DNA of 64,000 nt from Salimicrobium album. GTDB lineage: Bacteria; Bacillota; Bacilli; Bacillales; Halobacillaceae. The notes below the pieces were generated by a model, which ran no database searches, had not been told where the DNA came from, and saw only the letters and a list, made by a program, of their open reading frames with translations. Positions 8,188 through 19,083 of this stretch are shown here, in pieces. Position numbers and translations under genes: made by a program. Position 1 is the stretch's first letter. Each line of letters opens with the position of its first letter. The stretch is taken from the NCBI RefSeq assembly GCF_900107115.1, contig NZ_FNOS01000002.1:62001-126000 (forward strand), read 5' to 3'.

Positions 8188-9426
8188 TTGTCAAATTTAC
8201 GGGATGAAGCATTGCATATTCATAGAGTGAACCAGGGAAAACTGGAAACTACCTCGAAAGTCCCTGTCCGTAATTCCAGGGATTTAAGCTTAGCTTATTC
8301 TCCCGGGGTAGCGGAACCTTGTAAAGAAATTTACGATCACAAGGAAACAGTTTTCGATTACACAATGAAAGGGAATATGGTGGCAGTCGTCAGTGACGGT
8401 TCGGCAGTGCTCGGACTTGGCAACATCGGTGCGGAAGCCTCCCTCCCTGTTATGGAAGGGAAAGCCGCTCTTTTCAAAAGTTTTGCCGGCGTCGACGCTT
8501 TCCCCATCTGCCTGAACACAAACAACATCGATGAAATAGTTCAGACCGTTAAGCTGATGGAGCCTACGTTCGGAGGTGTGAACCTCGAGGACATAGCTGC
8601 CCCCAACTGTTTTATCATCGAAGACCGCCTGAAAAAAGAAACGGATATTCCGATTTTCCATGATGATCAGCACGGAACGGCTATCGTTACCGTGGCAGGG
8701 CTGATGAACGCCTTGAAACTTACCGGCCGCTCTTTTTCCGATATTAAAGTGGTAGCGAACGGAGCAGGGGCTGCTGGGATCGCCATCATTAAACTGCTTT
8801 ACCATTTCGGAGTAAGAGATATCATCATGTGTGATTCCCGGGGTGCGATTTACGAAGGGCGCACAGAAGGAATGAACGAAGTGAAAGATGAAATAGCCAA
8901 AATCACGAATAAAGAGAAAGTTTCAGGGAAACTTGAAGACGTAATAGAAGGTGCGGACGTTTTCGTCGGAGTCTCCGTAGGAGGCAGTTTATCCAGCGAG
9001 ATGGTGTCGAAAATGAAAGAGGAGTCGATTATTTTCGCCATGGCAAACCCGGAACCGGAAATTATGCCGGATGCTGCAAAAGAGGCCGGTGCCCGTGTAA
9101 TCGGTACAGGCAGATCCGATTTTCCGAATCAGGTGAATAACGTCCTTGCTTTTCCTGGGATTTTCAGAGGAGCTCTTGACGTGAGGGCGACGAGGATCAA
9201 TGAAAGGATGAAAATAGCTGCAGCCGAAGCTATTGCCGAACTCGTAAGTGACGGGGAACTTGGGGAAGATTATGTAATACCTGCTCCGTTCGACCCGAGA
9301 GTCGCTCCGGCTGTTGCGGCCAGTGTCGCTAAAGCTGCTATGGAATCCGGCGTTGCGAGGAAGCATGTGGACCCTGAACAGGTAAGCGAAAGAACCCGCC
9401 AGCTGACGTTAATTGATGAAGATTGA
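8188..9426 (+). CDS. ytsJ: Malic enzyme (malate dehydrogenase, oxaloacetate-decarboxylating), YtsJ type
   Basis: 412 residues, TTG start with AAGGAG nine bases upstream. Malic-enzyme N-terminal domain with LAYSPGVAEPCKEI, the Lys/Asp active-site segments (VSDGSAVLGLGNIG; EDIAAPNCF), IFHDDQHGTAIV, then a Rossmann domain with GAGAAG. Converts malate to pyruvate and CO2 with reduction of NAD(P); B. subtilis YtsJ, the syntenic protein, prefers NADP and balances NADPH supply. That fits its place just before accDA, since fatty-acid synthesis uses NADPH. Likely repressed through the palindrome at 8099-8111. Confidence 0.93.
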   Translation: MSNLRDEALHIHRVNQGKLETTSKVPVRNSRDLSLAYSPGVAEPCKEIYDHKETVFDYTMKGNMVAVVSDGSAVLGLGNIGAEASLPVMEGKAALFKSFAGVDAFPICLNTNNIDEIVQTVKLMEPTFGGVNLEDIAAPNCFIIEDRLKKETDIPIFHDDQHGTAIVTVAGLMNALKLTGRSFSDIKVVANGAGAAGIAIIKLLYHFGVRDIIMCDSRGAIYEGRTEGMNEVKDEIAKITNKEKVSGKLEDVIEGADVFVGVSVGGSLSSEMVSKMKEESIIFAMANPEPEIMPDAAKEAGARVIGTGRSDFPNQVNNVLAFPGIFRGALDVRATRINERMKIAAAEAIAELVSDGELGEDYVIPAPFDPRVAPAVAASVAKAAMESGVARKHVDPEQVSERTRQLTLIDED

Positions 9427-9456
9427 GGAGAAGGGACTGCCTTCTCCTTCGTTTTC
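9427..9456 (+). terminator. Weak terminator after the malic enzyme gene
   Basis: GGAGAAGG (9427-9434) pairs with CCTTCTCC (9440-9447), followed by an interrupted T run. Readthrough into the GntR gene is likely. Confidence 0.5.
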
Positions 9457-9498
9457 GAACGAGCCAGTGAATTTACATAGAAAGGGGAGATGTGCACA

Positions 9499-10107
9499 TT
9501 GTCCCCGAATGAGCCCGAAAAGACGAAAGTATATGAAGGGGTGCTCCACCGGTTGAAGGAATTCATAGAGGAAGAAGATGTCCGTCCCGGAGATAAGCTT
9601 CCTTCCGAAAGGGAACTGAGTGATCAGCTTAGTGTGGGGCGTTCCTCGATCAGGGAGGCCCTGCGTGCGCTGGAGCTGCTCGGACTTATTGAAACGAAAA
9701 GAGGGGAAGGCACGTTTCTAAAAGAATACAAGGATTATCATATGATTAATCTGCTTTCGACCTTTATACTGAACAGAAACAGGACACGGGAAGAACTGCA
9801 TATTGCCAAAAACATGGTGGAGAAAGAAATCATTTTTTTGTCGATAGGCAGATTGTCCGTTCCGGAAATCGAACAGCTCGAAGCACACCTCGTTCCATTC
9901 AACGGGGAAAGTCATAACGATTTATTCAAAGCACTGTTTATGGCGCAGAATCAGGAACTGCTTCTTTCTATATGGCAGCTTCTCACTACGTATCTGGAGT
10001 CGGTTGAGAAGATCCATTATACGAAAGAATGGCACGAGGACCTTTGTGATGCACTGCGACGCGCAAACAAGGAAGATATTTTCGGATTATATGAAAACAG
10101 TATTTAA
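9499..10107 (+). CDS. GntR/FadR-subfamily transcriptional regulator
   Basis: 202 residues. N-terminal winged helix (about 5-72) with the classic [20 protein letters not shown] and [15 protein letters not shown] segments. The C-terminal half (about 80-200) is all-helical like an FCD ligand-binding domain but short; the usual metal-binding D..FH motif reads DLFKAL, so the metal site looks degenerate. An ATG at 9490 abuts the AAAGGGGAG ribosome site, so the TTG at 9499 is the better start. Between malic enzyme and accD, it probably links malate/NADPH metabolism to acyl-CoA synthesis; its ligand is unknown. It should bind the palindrome at 8099-8111. Confidence 0.85.
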   Translation: MSPNEPEKTKVYEGVLHRLKEFIEEEDVRPGDKLPSERELSDQLSVGRSSIREALRALELLGLIETKRGEGTFLKEYKDYHMINLLSTFILNRNRTREELHIAKNMVEKEIIFLSIGRLSVPEIEQLEAHLVPFNGESHNDLFKALFMAQNQELLLSIWQLLTTYLESVEKIHYTKEWHEDLCDALRRANKEDIFGLYENSI

Positions 10108-10148
10108 TCCAGCAATTCGAATACGAAAAGAAAAAGGAGGGTGACGGA

Positions 10149-11021
10149 ATGTTCCGAGATATGTTTGGAAAAAAGAAAAGATATAACTCCGTACCGAGTA
10201 AAAAAAGCCGGAAGAACGTACCGGAAGGTTTGATGCAGAAATGTCCGGGCTGTAAGAAGATTTTTTACAGGAAGGAACTGAACAGGAATTTATTTGTATG
10301 TCCTCACTGTGATTATCATGTAAATCTTACTGCGTATGAACGCATTGAACAACTCTCGGACGCCGGGTCGTTCGAAGAGTGGGATGAAAATCTGGAAACC
10401 ACAAATATACTGGGATTCCCCGAATACGAAGAGAAGCTGGAGAAAGACAAGGACAAAACGGACCTTAAAGAGGCGATTGTGACCGGAAAACTGACGATTG
10501 GTGACGCCCCTGCAGCTGTAGCCGTGATGGATTCACGTTTCAGGATGGGAAGTATGGGGGCTGTCGTCGGGGAGAAAATTGCAAGAGCCGTGGAAAGAGC
10601 CCGGAAAGAATCTCTCCCGTTCATCATTTTCACTGCTTCCGGAGGAGCAAGAATGCAGGAGGGAGTCGTAAGTTTAATGCAGATGGGTAAAACGGCGATA
10701 GCTCTCGAACGTCACAGCCGGGCAGGCCTGCTGTTCATTTCGGTTATGACTCATCCTACTACCGGCGGGGTGACGGCAAGTTTCGCCTCCCTCGGGGACT
10801 ATAACTTCGCAGAACCCCGTGCGCTGATCGGGTTTGCGGGAAGAAGAATTATAGAACAGACGATCAGGGAGAAGCTGCCCAAAGATTTTCAGACTTCCGA
10901 ATTTTTACTCGAACACGGACAGTTGGATCGGATTATACATCGTCATGAATTAAAAAGTATTCTTGGAAATGTACTGGACATGCACCGGACAGGAGGGGAA
11001 TCCAATGAAACACGTGCTTGA
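10149..11021 (+). CDS. accD: Acetyl-CoA carboxylase carboxyltransferase beta subunit
   Basis: 290 residues. N-terminal zinc ribbon (CPGC at about 34-37 and CPHC near 56-59) followed by the crotonase-like carboxyltransferase domain with [12 protein letters not shown] and [18 protein letters not shown]. With AccA it transfers the carboxyl group from biotin to acetyl-CoA, the first committed step of fatty-acid synthesis. AAAAGGAGGGTG precedes the ATG. Its 3' end overlaps accA by 17 bases, giving translational coupling. Confidence 0.96.
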   Translation: MFRDMFGKKKRYNSVPSKKSRKNVPEGLMQKCPGCKKIFYRKELNRNLFVCPHCDYHVNLTAYERIEQLSDAGSFEEWDENLETTNILGFPEYEEKLEKDKDKTDLKEAIVTGKLTIGDAPAAVAVMDSRFRMGSMGAVVGEKIARAVERARKESLPFIIFTASGGARMQEGVVSLMQMGKTAIALERHSRAGLLFISVMTHPTTGGVTASFASLGDYNFAEPRALIGFAGRRIIEQTIREKLPKDFQTSEFLLEHGQLDRIIHRHELKSILGNVLDMHRTGGESNETRA

Positions 11022-11967
11022 TTTTGAAAGACCGGTTATCGACCTTCGTGAGAAAATTTCAGAACTGAAAAAGCTGACGGAAGAGAAAGATATAGATCTG
11101 GCGGAGGAAATCAGCACTCTTGAAGAAAGACTTGAGAAACTGGAGCATGATGTATATACCAATCTGAAGCCGTGGGACAGGGTTCAGATGGCCCGGCACC
11201 CGGAACGACCGACGACTCTCGACTACGTTAATCATCTTTTTGACGGTTTTTTGGAAATGTATGGAGATCGTCATTTCGGTGATGACCCTGCCATCATCGG
11301 TGGAATAGCCAAATTCGAAGGTGCACCGGTTACAGTGATCGGCCATCAGCGTGGTAAACATACGAAAGAGAACATATACAGAAATTTCGGCATGCCTCAT
11401 CCGGAAGGGTACAGAAAGGCCTTGAGACTGATGAAGCAGGCCGAGAAATTCGGGCGTCCTGTAATAACGTTCATAGATACGAAGGGGGCCTATCCCGGGA
11501 AAGCAGCTGAAGAAAGAGGACAAAGTGAAGCGATAGCAAGGAATTTAATGGAAATGGCCGGGCTTGATGTCCCTGTCATATGCGTCGTTATCGGTGAAGG
11601 AGGAAGCGGAGGAGCGCTCGGTATCGGAATAGGGGATAAAATTCTTATGCTTGAGAACGCTACATACTCTGTTATATCACCGGAAGGAGCGGCTTCTATT
11701 CTATGGAAAGATGCTGCTTATGCCAAACAGGCAGCAGAATCAATGAAAATCACTTCGTATGATCTGGAACAGTTGAACATCATCGATGAACTGATACCGG
11801 AAATTATGGGAGGCGCCCATAAAGAAATTGAAAATCAGGCGGAAATTCTGAAACCATACCTCCGTTCTTCGCTTGAAGAACTGTCTGCTATGGATAATGA
11901 ACAACGTCTGGAGAAAAGATATGAGAAGTACAAAAATATTGGCGCGTATGCAGCAATTGAGATATAA
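11005..11967 (+). CDS. accA: Acetyl-CoA carboxylase carboxyltransferase alpha subunit
   Basis: 320 residues. An N-terminal helical region ([18 protein letters not shown]) precedes the crotonase-fold catalytic domain with [42 protein letters not shown] and the oxyanion-hole region [12 protein letters not shown]. Partner of AccD. The ATG at 11005 follows AGGAGGGG at 10991; the in-frame upstream ATG at 10963 has no ribosome site and lies deep in accD. Overlapping start means accDA is one unit with coupled translation. Confidence 0.96.
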   Translation: MKHVLDFERPVIDLREKISELKKLTEEKDIDLAEEISTLEERLEKLEHDVYTNLKPWDRVQMARHPERPTTLDYVNHLFDGFLEMYGDRHFGDDPAIIGGIAKFEGAPVTVIGHQRGKHTKENIYRNFGMPHPEGYRKALRLMKQAEKFGRPVITFIDTKGAYPGKAAEERGQSEAIARNLMEMAGLDVPVICVVIGEGGSGGALGIGIGDKILMLENATYSVISPEGAASILWKDAAYAKQAAESMKITSYDLEQLNIIDELIPEIMGGAHKEIENQAEILKPYLRSSLEELSAMDNEQRLEKRYEKYKNIGAYAAIEI

Positions 11968-12000
11968 TGAAGACAGTTGAATCAGGAGAGGAAAGACCGT

Positions 12001-12026
12001 AGTCGCACTATTTTTGTGCGACTTTT
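12001..12026 (+). terminator. Terminator after accA
   Basis: AGTCGCAC (12001-12008) pairs with GTGCGACT (12016-12023), followed by TTT. Ends the accDA transcript. Confidence 0.75.
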
Positions 12027-12041
12027 CCCGTCTTTAGGGTG

Positions 12042-12055
12042 TGATAACGTTATCA
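12042..12055. promoter_or_regulatory. Catabolite-responsive element (cre) upstream of pfkA-pyk
   Basis: TGATAACGTTATCA is a perfect 14-bp palindrome and matches the CcpA consensus TGWNANCGNTNWCA at every fixed position. It lies about 108 bases before the pfkA start, between the accA terminator and pfkA. I could not place a convincing promoter, so activation versus repression cannot be read from spacing. Confidence 0.7.
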
Positions 12056-12156
12056 TTTTAAGAATCGGGGCTGGCCGATTACTTTCCTCTGATATTTAAA
12101 TTGTTTAGATCCTCCTGATGAAAGGGAAAAGACAGAGAGATAATTAAACGAGGTGA

Positions 12157-13122
<966 letters not shown>

Positions 13123-13156
13123 CGTTACATGGTTTCATTAAGAGGAGGAATTAGCA

Positions 13157-14920
13157 ATGCTCAGAAAAACTAAAATTGTAAGTACTATCGGACCTGCATC
13201 CGAAAAACCCGAAATCTTAAAAGAACTTATTGATGCGGGGATGGACGTGGCCCGGCTCAACTTTTCGCATGGAGACTTCGAAGAACACGGAAGCCGGATT
13301 GAAAATATAAGAAAAGCCTCGAAGGAAGCTGGGAAAACGGTAGCTATCCTTCTGGATACAAAGGGTCCGGAAATCCGCACGGGTGATATGGCGGAGAAAG
13401 AGGTTTATCTGAAAAGAGACTCTATACTTTACGTTTCCATGACTCCGGTTGCAGGAAATGAAGAAAGGATTTCCGTGACGTATCCCGGACTCATAGACGA
13501 CGTTCATAAAGGTTCCAAAATCCTGCTGGATGACGGTCTTATCGAACTGCTTGTTGAGGAAATTGATAAAGAGAACAATGAAATTAAAACGACGGTCCTG
13601 AACAACGGTCCTATCAAAAGTAAAAAAGGGGTCAACGTTCCGAACGTAAGTGTCAACCTTCCCGGCATGACCGATAAAGATGCGAAAGATATTGAGTTCG
13701 GTGTGGATCAGGGAGTCGACTTTATAGCTGCCTCTTTCGTACGCCGGGCTTCCGACGTACTGGAAATCAAGGAACTGCTGGAAAGAAAGAACGCGAGTGA
13801 TGTACAGATCATTCCTAAAATCGAAAACCAGGAAGGCGTGGACAACATAGAGGCCATCCTTAAAGTGAGTGATGGTCTGATGGTAGCGCGTGGAGATCTC
13901 GGGGTGGAAATACCTGCAGAAGACGTGCCGCTTGTCCAGAAACAACTTATCCGAAAATGTAACCAGGCCGGAAAACCTGTAATTACTGCTACTCAGATGC
14001 TCGATTCCATGCAGCATAACCCACGCCCGACGCGTGCGGAAGCATCAGACGTGGCGAACGCGATATTCGATGGAACCGATGCCATTATGCTTTCCGGAGA
14101 GACGGCTGCGGGAGATTACCCTGTAGCTTCTGTTCAGACGATGGCCAATATAGCCAAAAAGACGGAGACCGGACTCGATTACGCCTCTATTCTAAGTGAG
14201 CGATCGAAACACACGGCGATGACGATAACGGATGCAATCAGTCAATCTGTCACTCATACGGCTATCAATCTGGACGTAAATGCTATCATCACCCCGACGG
14301 AAAGTGGCCATACTGCTCGCATGGTATCCAAATACCGCTCCCAGTCGCCGATTCTTGCGGTAACTTCAAGTGAAAAAGTGAACCGCAAACTTTCTCTCGT
14401 CTGGGGCGTTCACGCGCTTATGGGAGAAAGAGCTGCTTCCACGGACGAAATGCTTGAAACGGCCATTGAGAAAGGAATCGATTCAGGTCTCGTAGAGCAC
14501 GGAGACAGAGTCATCATTACAGCCGGAGTACCGGTAGGTGAAAGTGGTACGACCAATCTGATGAAAGTGCACGTAATCGGTAATGTACTCACGAACGGAC
14601 AGGGCATCGGTCAGGTAAGTGCCTCGGGCCGGGCAGTGGTAGCTGAAAACGCAGAGGATGCCAATGCCCGTGTTGAAGAGGGGGATATCCTCGTCACGTT
14701 CGGTACGGACAAAGAGATGATGCCGGCTATCGAGAAAGCCAAAGGTCTCGTAACAGTCGAAGGGGGACTTACATCTCACGCGGCTGTAGTAGGGTTGAGT
14801 CTCGGTATCCCGGTGATCGTCGGTACTGATGAAGCGCTCGAGAAAATTGAAGATTACACAGACATCACCATTGACGGAGCTCAGGGGAAAATCTATAAAG
14901 GGCATACCGGAATACTTTAA
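13157..14920 (+). CDS. pyk: Pyruvate kinase with C-terminal PEP-utiliser domain
   Basis: 587 residues, the long Bacillus form. Catalytic barrel ([33 protein letters not shown]; the IPKIENQEG and [11 protein letters not shown] active-site segments; the ATQMLDSM loop), a C-terminal allosteric domain, and an extra PEP-utiliser mobile-like domain (about 505-587; [25 protein letters not shown]), as in other Bacillaceae enzymes. Converts PEP and ADP to pyruvate and ATP. AGAGGAGG precedes the ATG. Second gene of the pfkA operon, closed by a strong terminator. Confidence 0.97.
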   Translation: MLRKTKIVSTIGPASEKPEILKELIDAGMDVARLNFSHGDFEEHGSRIENIRKASKEAGKTVAILLDTKGPEIRTGDMAEKEVYLKRDSILYVSMTPVAGNEERISVTYPGLIDDVHKGSKILLDDGLIELLVEEIDKENNEIKTTVLNNGPIKSKKGVNVPNVSVNLPGMTDKDAKDIEFGVDQGVDFIAASFVRRASDVLEIKELLERKNASDVQIIPKIENQEGVDNIEAILKVSDGLMVARGDLGVEIPAEDVPLVQKQLIRKCNQAGKPVITATQMLDSMQHNPRPTRAEASDVANAIFDGTDAIMLSGETAAGDYPVASVQTMANIAKKTETGLDYASILSERSKHTAMTITDAISQSVTHTAINLDVNAIITPTESGHTARMVSKYRSQSPILAVTSSEKVNRKLSLVWGVHALMGERAASTDEMLETAIEKGIDSGLVEHGDRVIITAGVPVGESGTTNLMKVHVIGNVLTNGQGIGQVSASGRAVVAENAEDANARVEEGDILVTFGTDKEMMPAIEKAKGLVTVEGGLTSHAAVVGLSLGIPVIVGTDEALEKIEDYTDITIDGAQGKIYKGHTGIL

Positions 14921-14921
14921 C

Positions 14922-14949
14922 AAAGACGGGGGAAACCCCGTCTTTTTAT
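14922..14949 (+). terminator. Terminator after pyk
   Basis: Perfect stem AAAGACGGGG / CCCCGTCTTT with a GAAA tetraloop, then a T run. Confidence 0.9.
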
Positions 14950-15030
14950 TAGGTCAGCGTAAGAGACACGTGATAAACTGAAGTCACAGAAAGACTTTAT
15001 CTGCACTTCGGTACGGAAAGGAGTGATGAC

Positions 15031-15423
15031 ATGTTTAAATGGCTGTTTTTAATCATCCTCATTATACCGGCTCTGGAGATCGGTATTTTGATATGGAGTG
15101 GAAACATCATAGGACCTCTCTGGGTAATACTTCTTATAATTACCACCGGGGCAATCGGTGCCTGGCTGGCAAAAAGAGAAGGGATGGAAACGATCAGGGA
15201 TTTCCAGGACTCCTTACAGAGGGGCAACCCGCCGAGGCATACTCTGCTTGACGGTGCCTGTATTCTCGTCGGTGGAGCTGTTTTACTGACGCCCGGCTTC
15301 ATTACGGATACAATAGGTTTTCTGCTTCTTTTCCCTGTGACGAGACATCCGATCAAAAAAGTAGTTATGAAAGCCATTGAGAAGGGTATGAGTAATGGAA
15401 CGATCACTATTCACAGAAGATGA
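15031..15423 (+). CDS. fxsA: FxsA-family membrane protein
   Basis: 130 residues. Hydrophobic helices at about 2-20 and 26-46 start with the FxsA signature (FLIILIIPALEIGILIW), and a further hydrophobic region near 74-100 contains the conserved LLTPGFITDTIGFLLL stretch. The family is named for its effect on F-plasmid exclusion of phage T7 in E. coli; its role in Bacilli is unknown. AAAGGAGTGATG precedes the ATG. It sits between pyk and citZ as in B. subtilis (ytzA), but ytvI and ytwI, which follow it there, are absent. Confidence 0.85.
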   Translation: MFKWLFLIILIIPALEIGILIWSGNIIGPLWVILLIITTGAIGAWLAKREGMETIRDFQDSLQRGNPPRHTLLDGACILVGGAVLLTPGFITDTIGFLLLFPVTRHPIKKVVMKAIEKGMSNGTITIHRR

Positions 15424-15465
15424 GCCGCGTCTCTTTTTCTGTGAATTAATGGTGTTTTAAAAGAA

Positions 15466-15480
15466 ATCAAACGGTTTCAA
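15466..15480. promoter_or_regulatory. cre-like site upstream of the citZ promoter
   Basis: Read on the minus strand, TTGAAACCGTTTGAT differs at one fixed position from the relaxed cre consensus WTGNAANCGNWNNCW. It directly abuts the -35 box. CcpA repression of citZ is established in B. subtilis. Confidence 0.45.
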
Positions 15481-15509
15481 TTCACATTCTTTTCGAAATA
15501 ATTTATAAT
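15481..15509 (+). promoter_or_regulatory. Sigma-A promoter of citZ
   Basis: TTCACA at 15481-15486, 17-base spacer, TATAAT at 15504-15509. A second TATAAT at 15536-15541 lacks a good -35. Confidence 0.6.
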
Positions 15510-15607
15510 TGTGGTTGGGGAATTTCCCGATAAGTTATAATAAGTAATCTGAAACACGTTTTTTAGAAACGGAAAGTGATTTTAATTTTTAAAAGGGGGA
15601 AAGTTCT

Positions 15608-16726
15608 ATGGCATCTACTAAAGGATTGGAAGGAATTACAGCTACGGAGTCATCAATCAGTTCAATCATTGATGATAAACTGACATATGCAGGTTACGAC
15701 ATCGATGATCTTGCTACAAACTCAAGTTTCGAAGAGGTAATCTATCTGCTTTGGAACCAGAAGCTTCCGAACAAAGCACAGCTGGAGGAACTGAAAAGTG
15801 CGCTAGCCAATGAAATGGAAGTGCCTGAAGGTATCATCGATCATCTGAAATCTTATGATTTGAAAACGGTTAATCCTATGGCTGCTCTCAGAACTTCCAT
15901 CTCCATGCTCGGCGTTCTGGACAGTGAAGCCGAAGAAATGGATGAAGAGATGAACAAGCGTAAAGCAGTTCGTATCCAGGCTAAAATACCGACGATAGTT
16001 ACTGCTTTTGGCCGCATCCGTAAGGGAGAAGAACCGGTGAAACCGAAAAAAGACCTCAGCTTTGCAGCTAACTTCCTATATATGTTGAATGGCAAAGAGC
16101 CTGAGGATCTGGAAGTGGAAGCGTTCAATAAAGCGCTTGTGTTGCACGCTGATCATGAACTGAATGCCTCTACGTTCACTGCACGTGTATGTGTAGCTAC
16201 CATGAGTGACATTTACTCCGGTGTTACAGCTGCCATCAGTGCTTTGAAAGGACCGCTTCACGGTGGAGCGAACGAACGTGTCATGGCTATGCTCACTGAA
16301 ATAGGGGAAGTGGATAACGCCATTCCGCATATTGAGAAGAAACTTGAAAATAAAGAGAAAATTATGGGGATGGGCCACCGCGTTTATAAAAACGGAGATC
16401 CGCGCGCGAAGCACCTGAAAGAAATGTCCCGCGAACTGACAGGCCTGACAGGACATTCGAAATTCTATGATATGTCCGAAAAAATCGAAGAGTATATTAA
16501 AGAAAATAAAGGACTGCCGGCAAACGTGGATTTCTATTCCGCTTCCGTCTATCACAGTCTTGGCATCGACCATGACCTGTTCACGCCTATTTTTGCCGTG
16601 AGTCGTACGTCCGGCTGGCTTGCCCATATTCTTGAACAGTACAACGACAACCGTCTGATCCGTCCTCGTGCCGAGTATGTAGGACCGAAAAACCAGACGT
16701 ATAAGCCGGTGGAGGAGCGTTCCTGA
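15608..16726 (+). CDS. citZ: Citrate synthase
   Basis: 372 residues, the size of the small Gram-positive citrate synthases. Motifs: YAGYDIDDLA near the start, HADHELNASTFTARV with the active-site His, GPLHGGANERVMAML, the MGHRVYKNGDPRA segment with the second active-site His, and VDFYSASVYHSLGI carrying the catalytic Asp. Condenses acetyl-CoA with oxaloacetate. AAAGGGGGAAAG precedes the ATG. First gene of citZ-icd-mdh; no terminator is visible before icd 70 bases later. Confidence 0.96.
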   Translation: MASTKGLEGITATESSISSIIDDKLTYAGYDIDDLATNSSFEEVIYLLWNQKLPNKAQLEELKSALANEMEVPEGIIDHLKSYDLKTVNPMAALRTSISMLGVLDSEAEEMDEEMNKRKAVRIQAKIPTIVTAFGRIRKGEEPVKPKKDLSFAANFLYMLNGKEPEDLEVEAFNKALVLHADHELNASTFTARVCVATMSDIYSGVTAAISALKGPLHGGANERVMAMLTEIGEVDNAIPHIEKKLENKEKIMGMGHRVYKNGDPRAKHLKEMSRELTGLTGHSKFYDMSEKIEEYIKENKGLPANVDFYSASVYHSLGIDHDLFTPIFAVSRTSGWLAHILEQYNDNRLIRPRAEYVGPKNQTYKPVEERS

Positions 16727-16796
16727 CCATCAGGCTTTTCCTTTTACTAAACATCACGTATGATAGGTAATGAATCATTTAACAGGAGGGAACATC

Positions 16797-18071
16797 ATGT
16801 CAGAAGCAAAGAAAATCACTGTAGAAGAAAATGGAGAATTAAACGTACCTAACTACGCAGTTATTCCTTATATCGAAGGCGACGGAACCGGACCCGATAT
16901 CTGGGCATCCGCGAGCCGTGTCATAGAAGCAGCTGTAGATAAAGCATATAACGGTGAGAAAGCAATCGAATGGAAAGAAGTGTATGCCGGTCAGAAATCA
17001 TACGACAGAACCGAAGAATGGCTGCCGGAGGAAACTCTTAACACGATCCGTGATTACAAAATCGCTATTAAAGGCCCGTTGACGACTCCTATCGGTGGAG
17101 GTATCCGTTCTCTTAACGTGGCTCTGCGTCAGGAACTCGATTTGTTCACCTGCCTTCGTCCTGTCCGTTACGTTGAAGGTGTACCGTCCCCGGTGAAACG
17201 TCCGGAAGACACGGACATGGTTATTTTCCGCGAGAACACGGAAGATATTTATGCCGGAATCGAATGGCAGAAAGGTTCTGATGAAGTCAAGAAAGTCATC
17301 GATTTCTTCCAGAACGAAATGGGTGTACATAACATCCGCTTCCCGGAAACTTCCGGAATCGGTGTAAAACCTGTCTCCGAAGAAGGGACGAAACGTCTTG
17401 TACGTGCGGCTATCGACTACGCATTCAATGAAGGCCGTCGTAACGTGACCCTCGTACACAAAGGAAACATTATGAAGTTCACCGAAGGTTCCTTCAAAGC
17501 ATGGGGATACGAAGTAGCCGAAGAAGAATACGGGGACAAAGTGTTCACATGGGCCGAATACGACCGTATCGTTGAAAAAGAAGGAAAAGAAGCGGCGAAC
17601 AAAGCACAGGATGAAGCAGAAAAAGCAGGTAAGATGATTGTGAAAGATGCAATTGCAGACATCTTCCTTCAGCAGATTTTGACTCGCCCGAGTGAATTCG
17701 ACGTCGTCGCAACTATGAACCTGAATGGCGACTATATCTCTGACGCACTTGCAGCCCAGGTAGGCGGTATCGGTATTGCGCCGGGTGCGAACATCAACTA
17801 CAACACCGGACACGCTATTTTCGAAGCTACTCATGGTACTGCTCCGAAGTATGCCGGTATGGACAAAGTTAACCCGTCTTCCCTTATCCTTTCCGGGGTA
17901 CTTATGCTTGAACACCTTGGATGGAGAGAAGCTGCAGAGCTCATTTCCAAATCGATGGATAAAACGATTGGAAGTAAAGTAGTGACGTATGATTTTGCCC
18001 GTATGATGGAAGGTGCGACAGAAGTTAAAACATCTCAGTTCGGTGATGAACTGATCAAGAACATGGACTGA
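16797..18071 (+). CDS. icd: Isocitrate dehydrogenase (NADP)
   Basis: 424 residues. Motifs: [11 protein letters not shown], the phosphate-binding [20 protein letters not shown] with the serine of the substrate site, [27 protein letters not shown], and [22 protein letters not shown]. Oxidatively decarboxylates isocitrate to 2-oxoglutarate, producing NADPH. The ATG at 16797 follows AACAGGAGGG; an in-frame ATG 27 bases upstream has no ribosome site. Middle gene of the citZ-icd-mdh operon. Confidence 0.96.
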   Translation: MSEAKKITVEENGELNVPNYAVIPYIEGDGTGPDIWASASRVIEAAVDKAYNGEKAIEWKEVYAGQKSYDRTEEWLPEETLNTIRDYKIAIKGPLTTPIGGGIRSLNVALRQELDLFTCLRPVRYVEGVPSPVKRPEDTDMVIFRENTEDIYAGIEWQKGSDEVKKVIDFFQNEMGVHNIRFPETSGIGVKPVSEEGTKRLVRAAIDYAFNEGRRNVTLVHKGNIMKFTEGSFKAWGYEVAEEEYGDKVFTWAEYDRIVEKEGKEAANKAQDEAEKAGKMIVKDAIADIFLQQILTRPSEFDVVATMNLNGDYISDALAAQVGGIGIAPGANINYNTGHAIFEATHGTAPKYAGMDKVNPSSLILSGVLMLEHLGWREAAELISKSMDKTIGSKVVTYDFARMMEGATEVKTSQFGDELIKNMD

Positions 18072-18089
18072 TTGAAGGAGGCGCGAAGG

Positions 18090-19028
18090 ATGGGAATGAA
18101 GCGACCGAAGGTCTCGGTGATCGGTGCCGGTTTTACCGGTGCCACCACCGCTCTGATGACAGCCCAGAAAGAGCTGGCTGACGTTGTGCTTGTGGATGTT
18201 CCTGATCAGGAGGACCCTGCGAAAGGGAAAGCTCTTGATATGTTTGAAGCAAGCCCTGTACAGGGGTTTGATGCAAAAATCAAAGGCACTTCTGATTATG
18301 CAGACACGAAGGGTTCGGATGTAGTCGTCATTACGGCCGGTATAGCCCGAAAACCGGGAATGAGCCGTGATGATCTCGTTAATACGAACGCCGGTATTAT
18401 GCAAAAAGTGACGAAAGAGGTCGTGAAGTATTCACCTGAGTGCTATATTATTGTATTGACGAACCCTGTTGATGCAATGACTTACAGTGTTTTCCGGGAG
18501 TCCGGATTTCCGAAACACCGGATACTCGGACAGTCGGGTGTCCTTGATACCGCCAGGTTCCGGAGCTTCATCGCCGAGGAATTGAACGTTTCCGTCAAGG
18601 ACGTAACGGGATTCGTTCTCGGCGGTCACGGAGACGACATGGTTCCGATGATCCGTTATTCCAGTGTCGGTGGTGTTCCGCTTCATAAACTGATTTCTTC
18701 CGAGAGAATCGAAGAAATAATTGAACGGACCCGTAAAGGCGGAGGAGAGATCGTTGGTCTGCTGGGGAACGGAAGTGCTTATTATGCCCCGGCCGCCTCC
18801 ATTGTACAGATGGTGGAAGCGATTATTAAAGATCAGCGGCGTCTCTTGCCTGCAATTGCCTACCTGGAAGGGGAATACGGCTATGATGGCATTTATCTCG
18901 GCGTCCCTGTCATTATAGGGGGCGACGGTGTAGAAGAGATTATTGAGCTTGATCTGACCGGTGAAGAAAAAGACCAGCTGGATAAATCGGCTGACTCTGT
19001 CAGAAAAGTACTCGATATACTGAAATAG
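18090..19028 (+). CDS. mdh: Malate dehydrogenase
   Basis: 312 residues, the exact length of B. subtilis Mdh. Rossmann motif [14 protein letters not shown], the NAD-selecting acidic residue at the end of strand 2 (VVLVDVPDQ), substrate arginines in [10 protein letters not shown] and in [12 protein letters not shown], and the catalytic His in [10 protein letters not shown]. Oxidises malate to oxaloacetate. The ATG at 18090 is eight bases from GAAGGAGG; the upstream in-frame TTG at 18072 precedes that site. Last gene of the operon, ended by a terminator. Confidence 0.96.
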   Translation: MGMKRPKVSVIGAGFTGATTALMTAQKELADVVLVDVPDQEDPAKGKALDMFEASPVQGFDAKIKGTSDYADTKGSDVVVITAGIARKPGMSRDDLVNTNAGIMQKVTKEVVKYSPECYIIVLTNPVDAMTYSVFRESGFPKHRILGQSGVLDTARFRSFIAEELNVSVKDVTGFVLGGHGDDMVPMIRYSSVGGVPLHKLISSERIEEIIERTRKGGGEIVGLLGNGSAYYAPAASIVQMVEAIIKDQRRLLPAIAYLEGEYGYDGIYLGVPVIIGGDGVEEIIELDLTGEEKDQLDKSADSVRKVLDILK

Positions 19029-19037
19029 TTAAGAGAA

Positions 19038-19067
19038 GGCTCGAGGAATTTCCTCGGGTCTTTTTTT
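19038..19067 (+). terminator. Terminator after mdh
   Basis: CTCGAGGA pairs with TCCTCGGG (one G-U), then seven T. Confidence 0.75.
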
Positions 19068-19083
19068 AAAAAGGAGGAAAACA

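Noticed and set aside
12063-12080. Inverted repeat AATCGG/CCGATT after the pfkA cre
   Set aside because: Six-base arms without a T run or known motif; too short to support a function.
15536-15541. Second TATAAT upstream of citZ
   Set aside because: No acceptable -35 at 15-19 bases; the TTCACA-17-TATAAT promoter just upstream is better.
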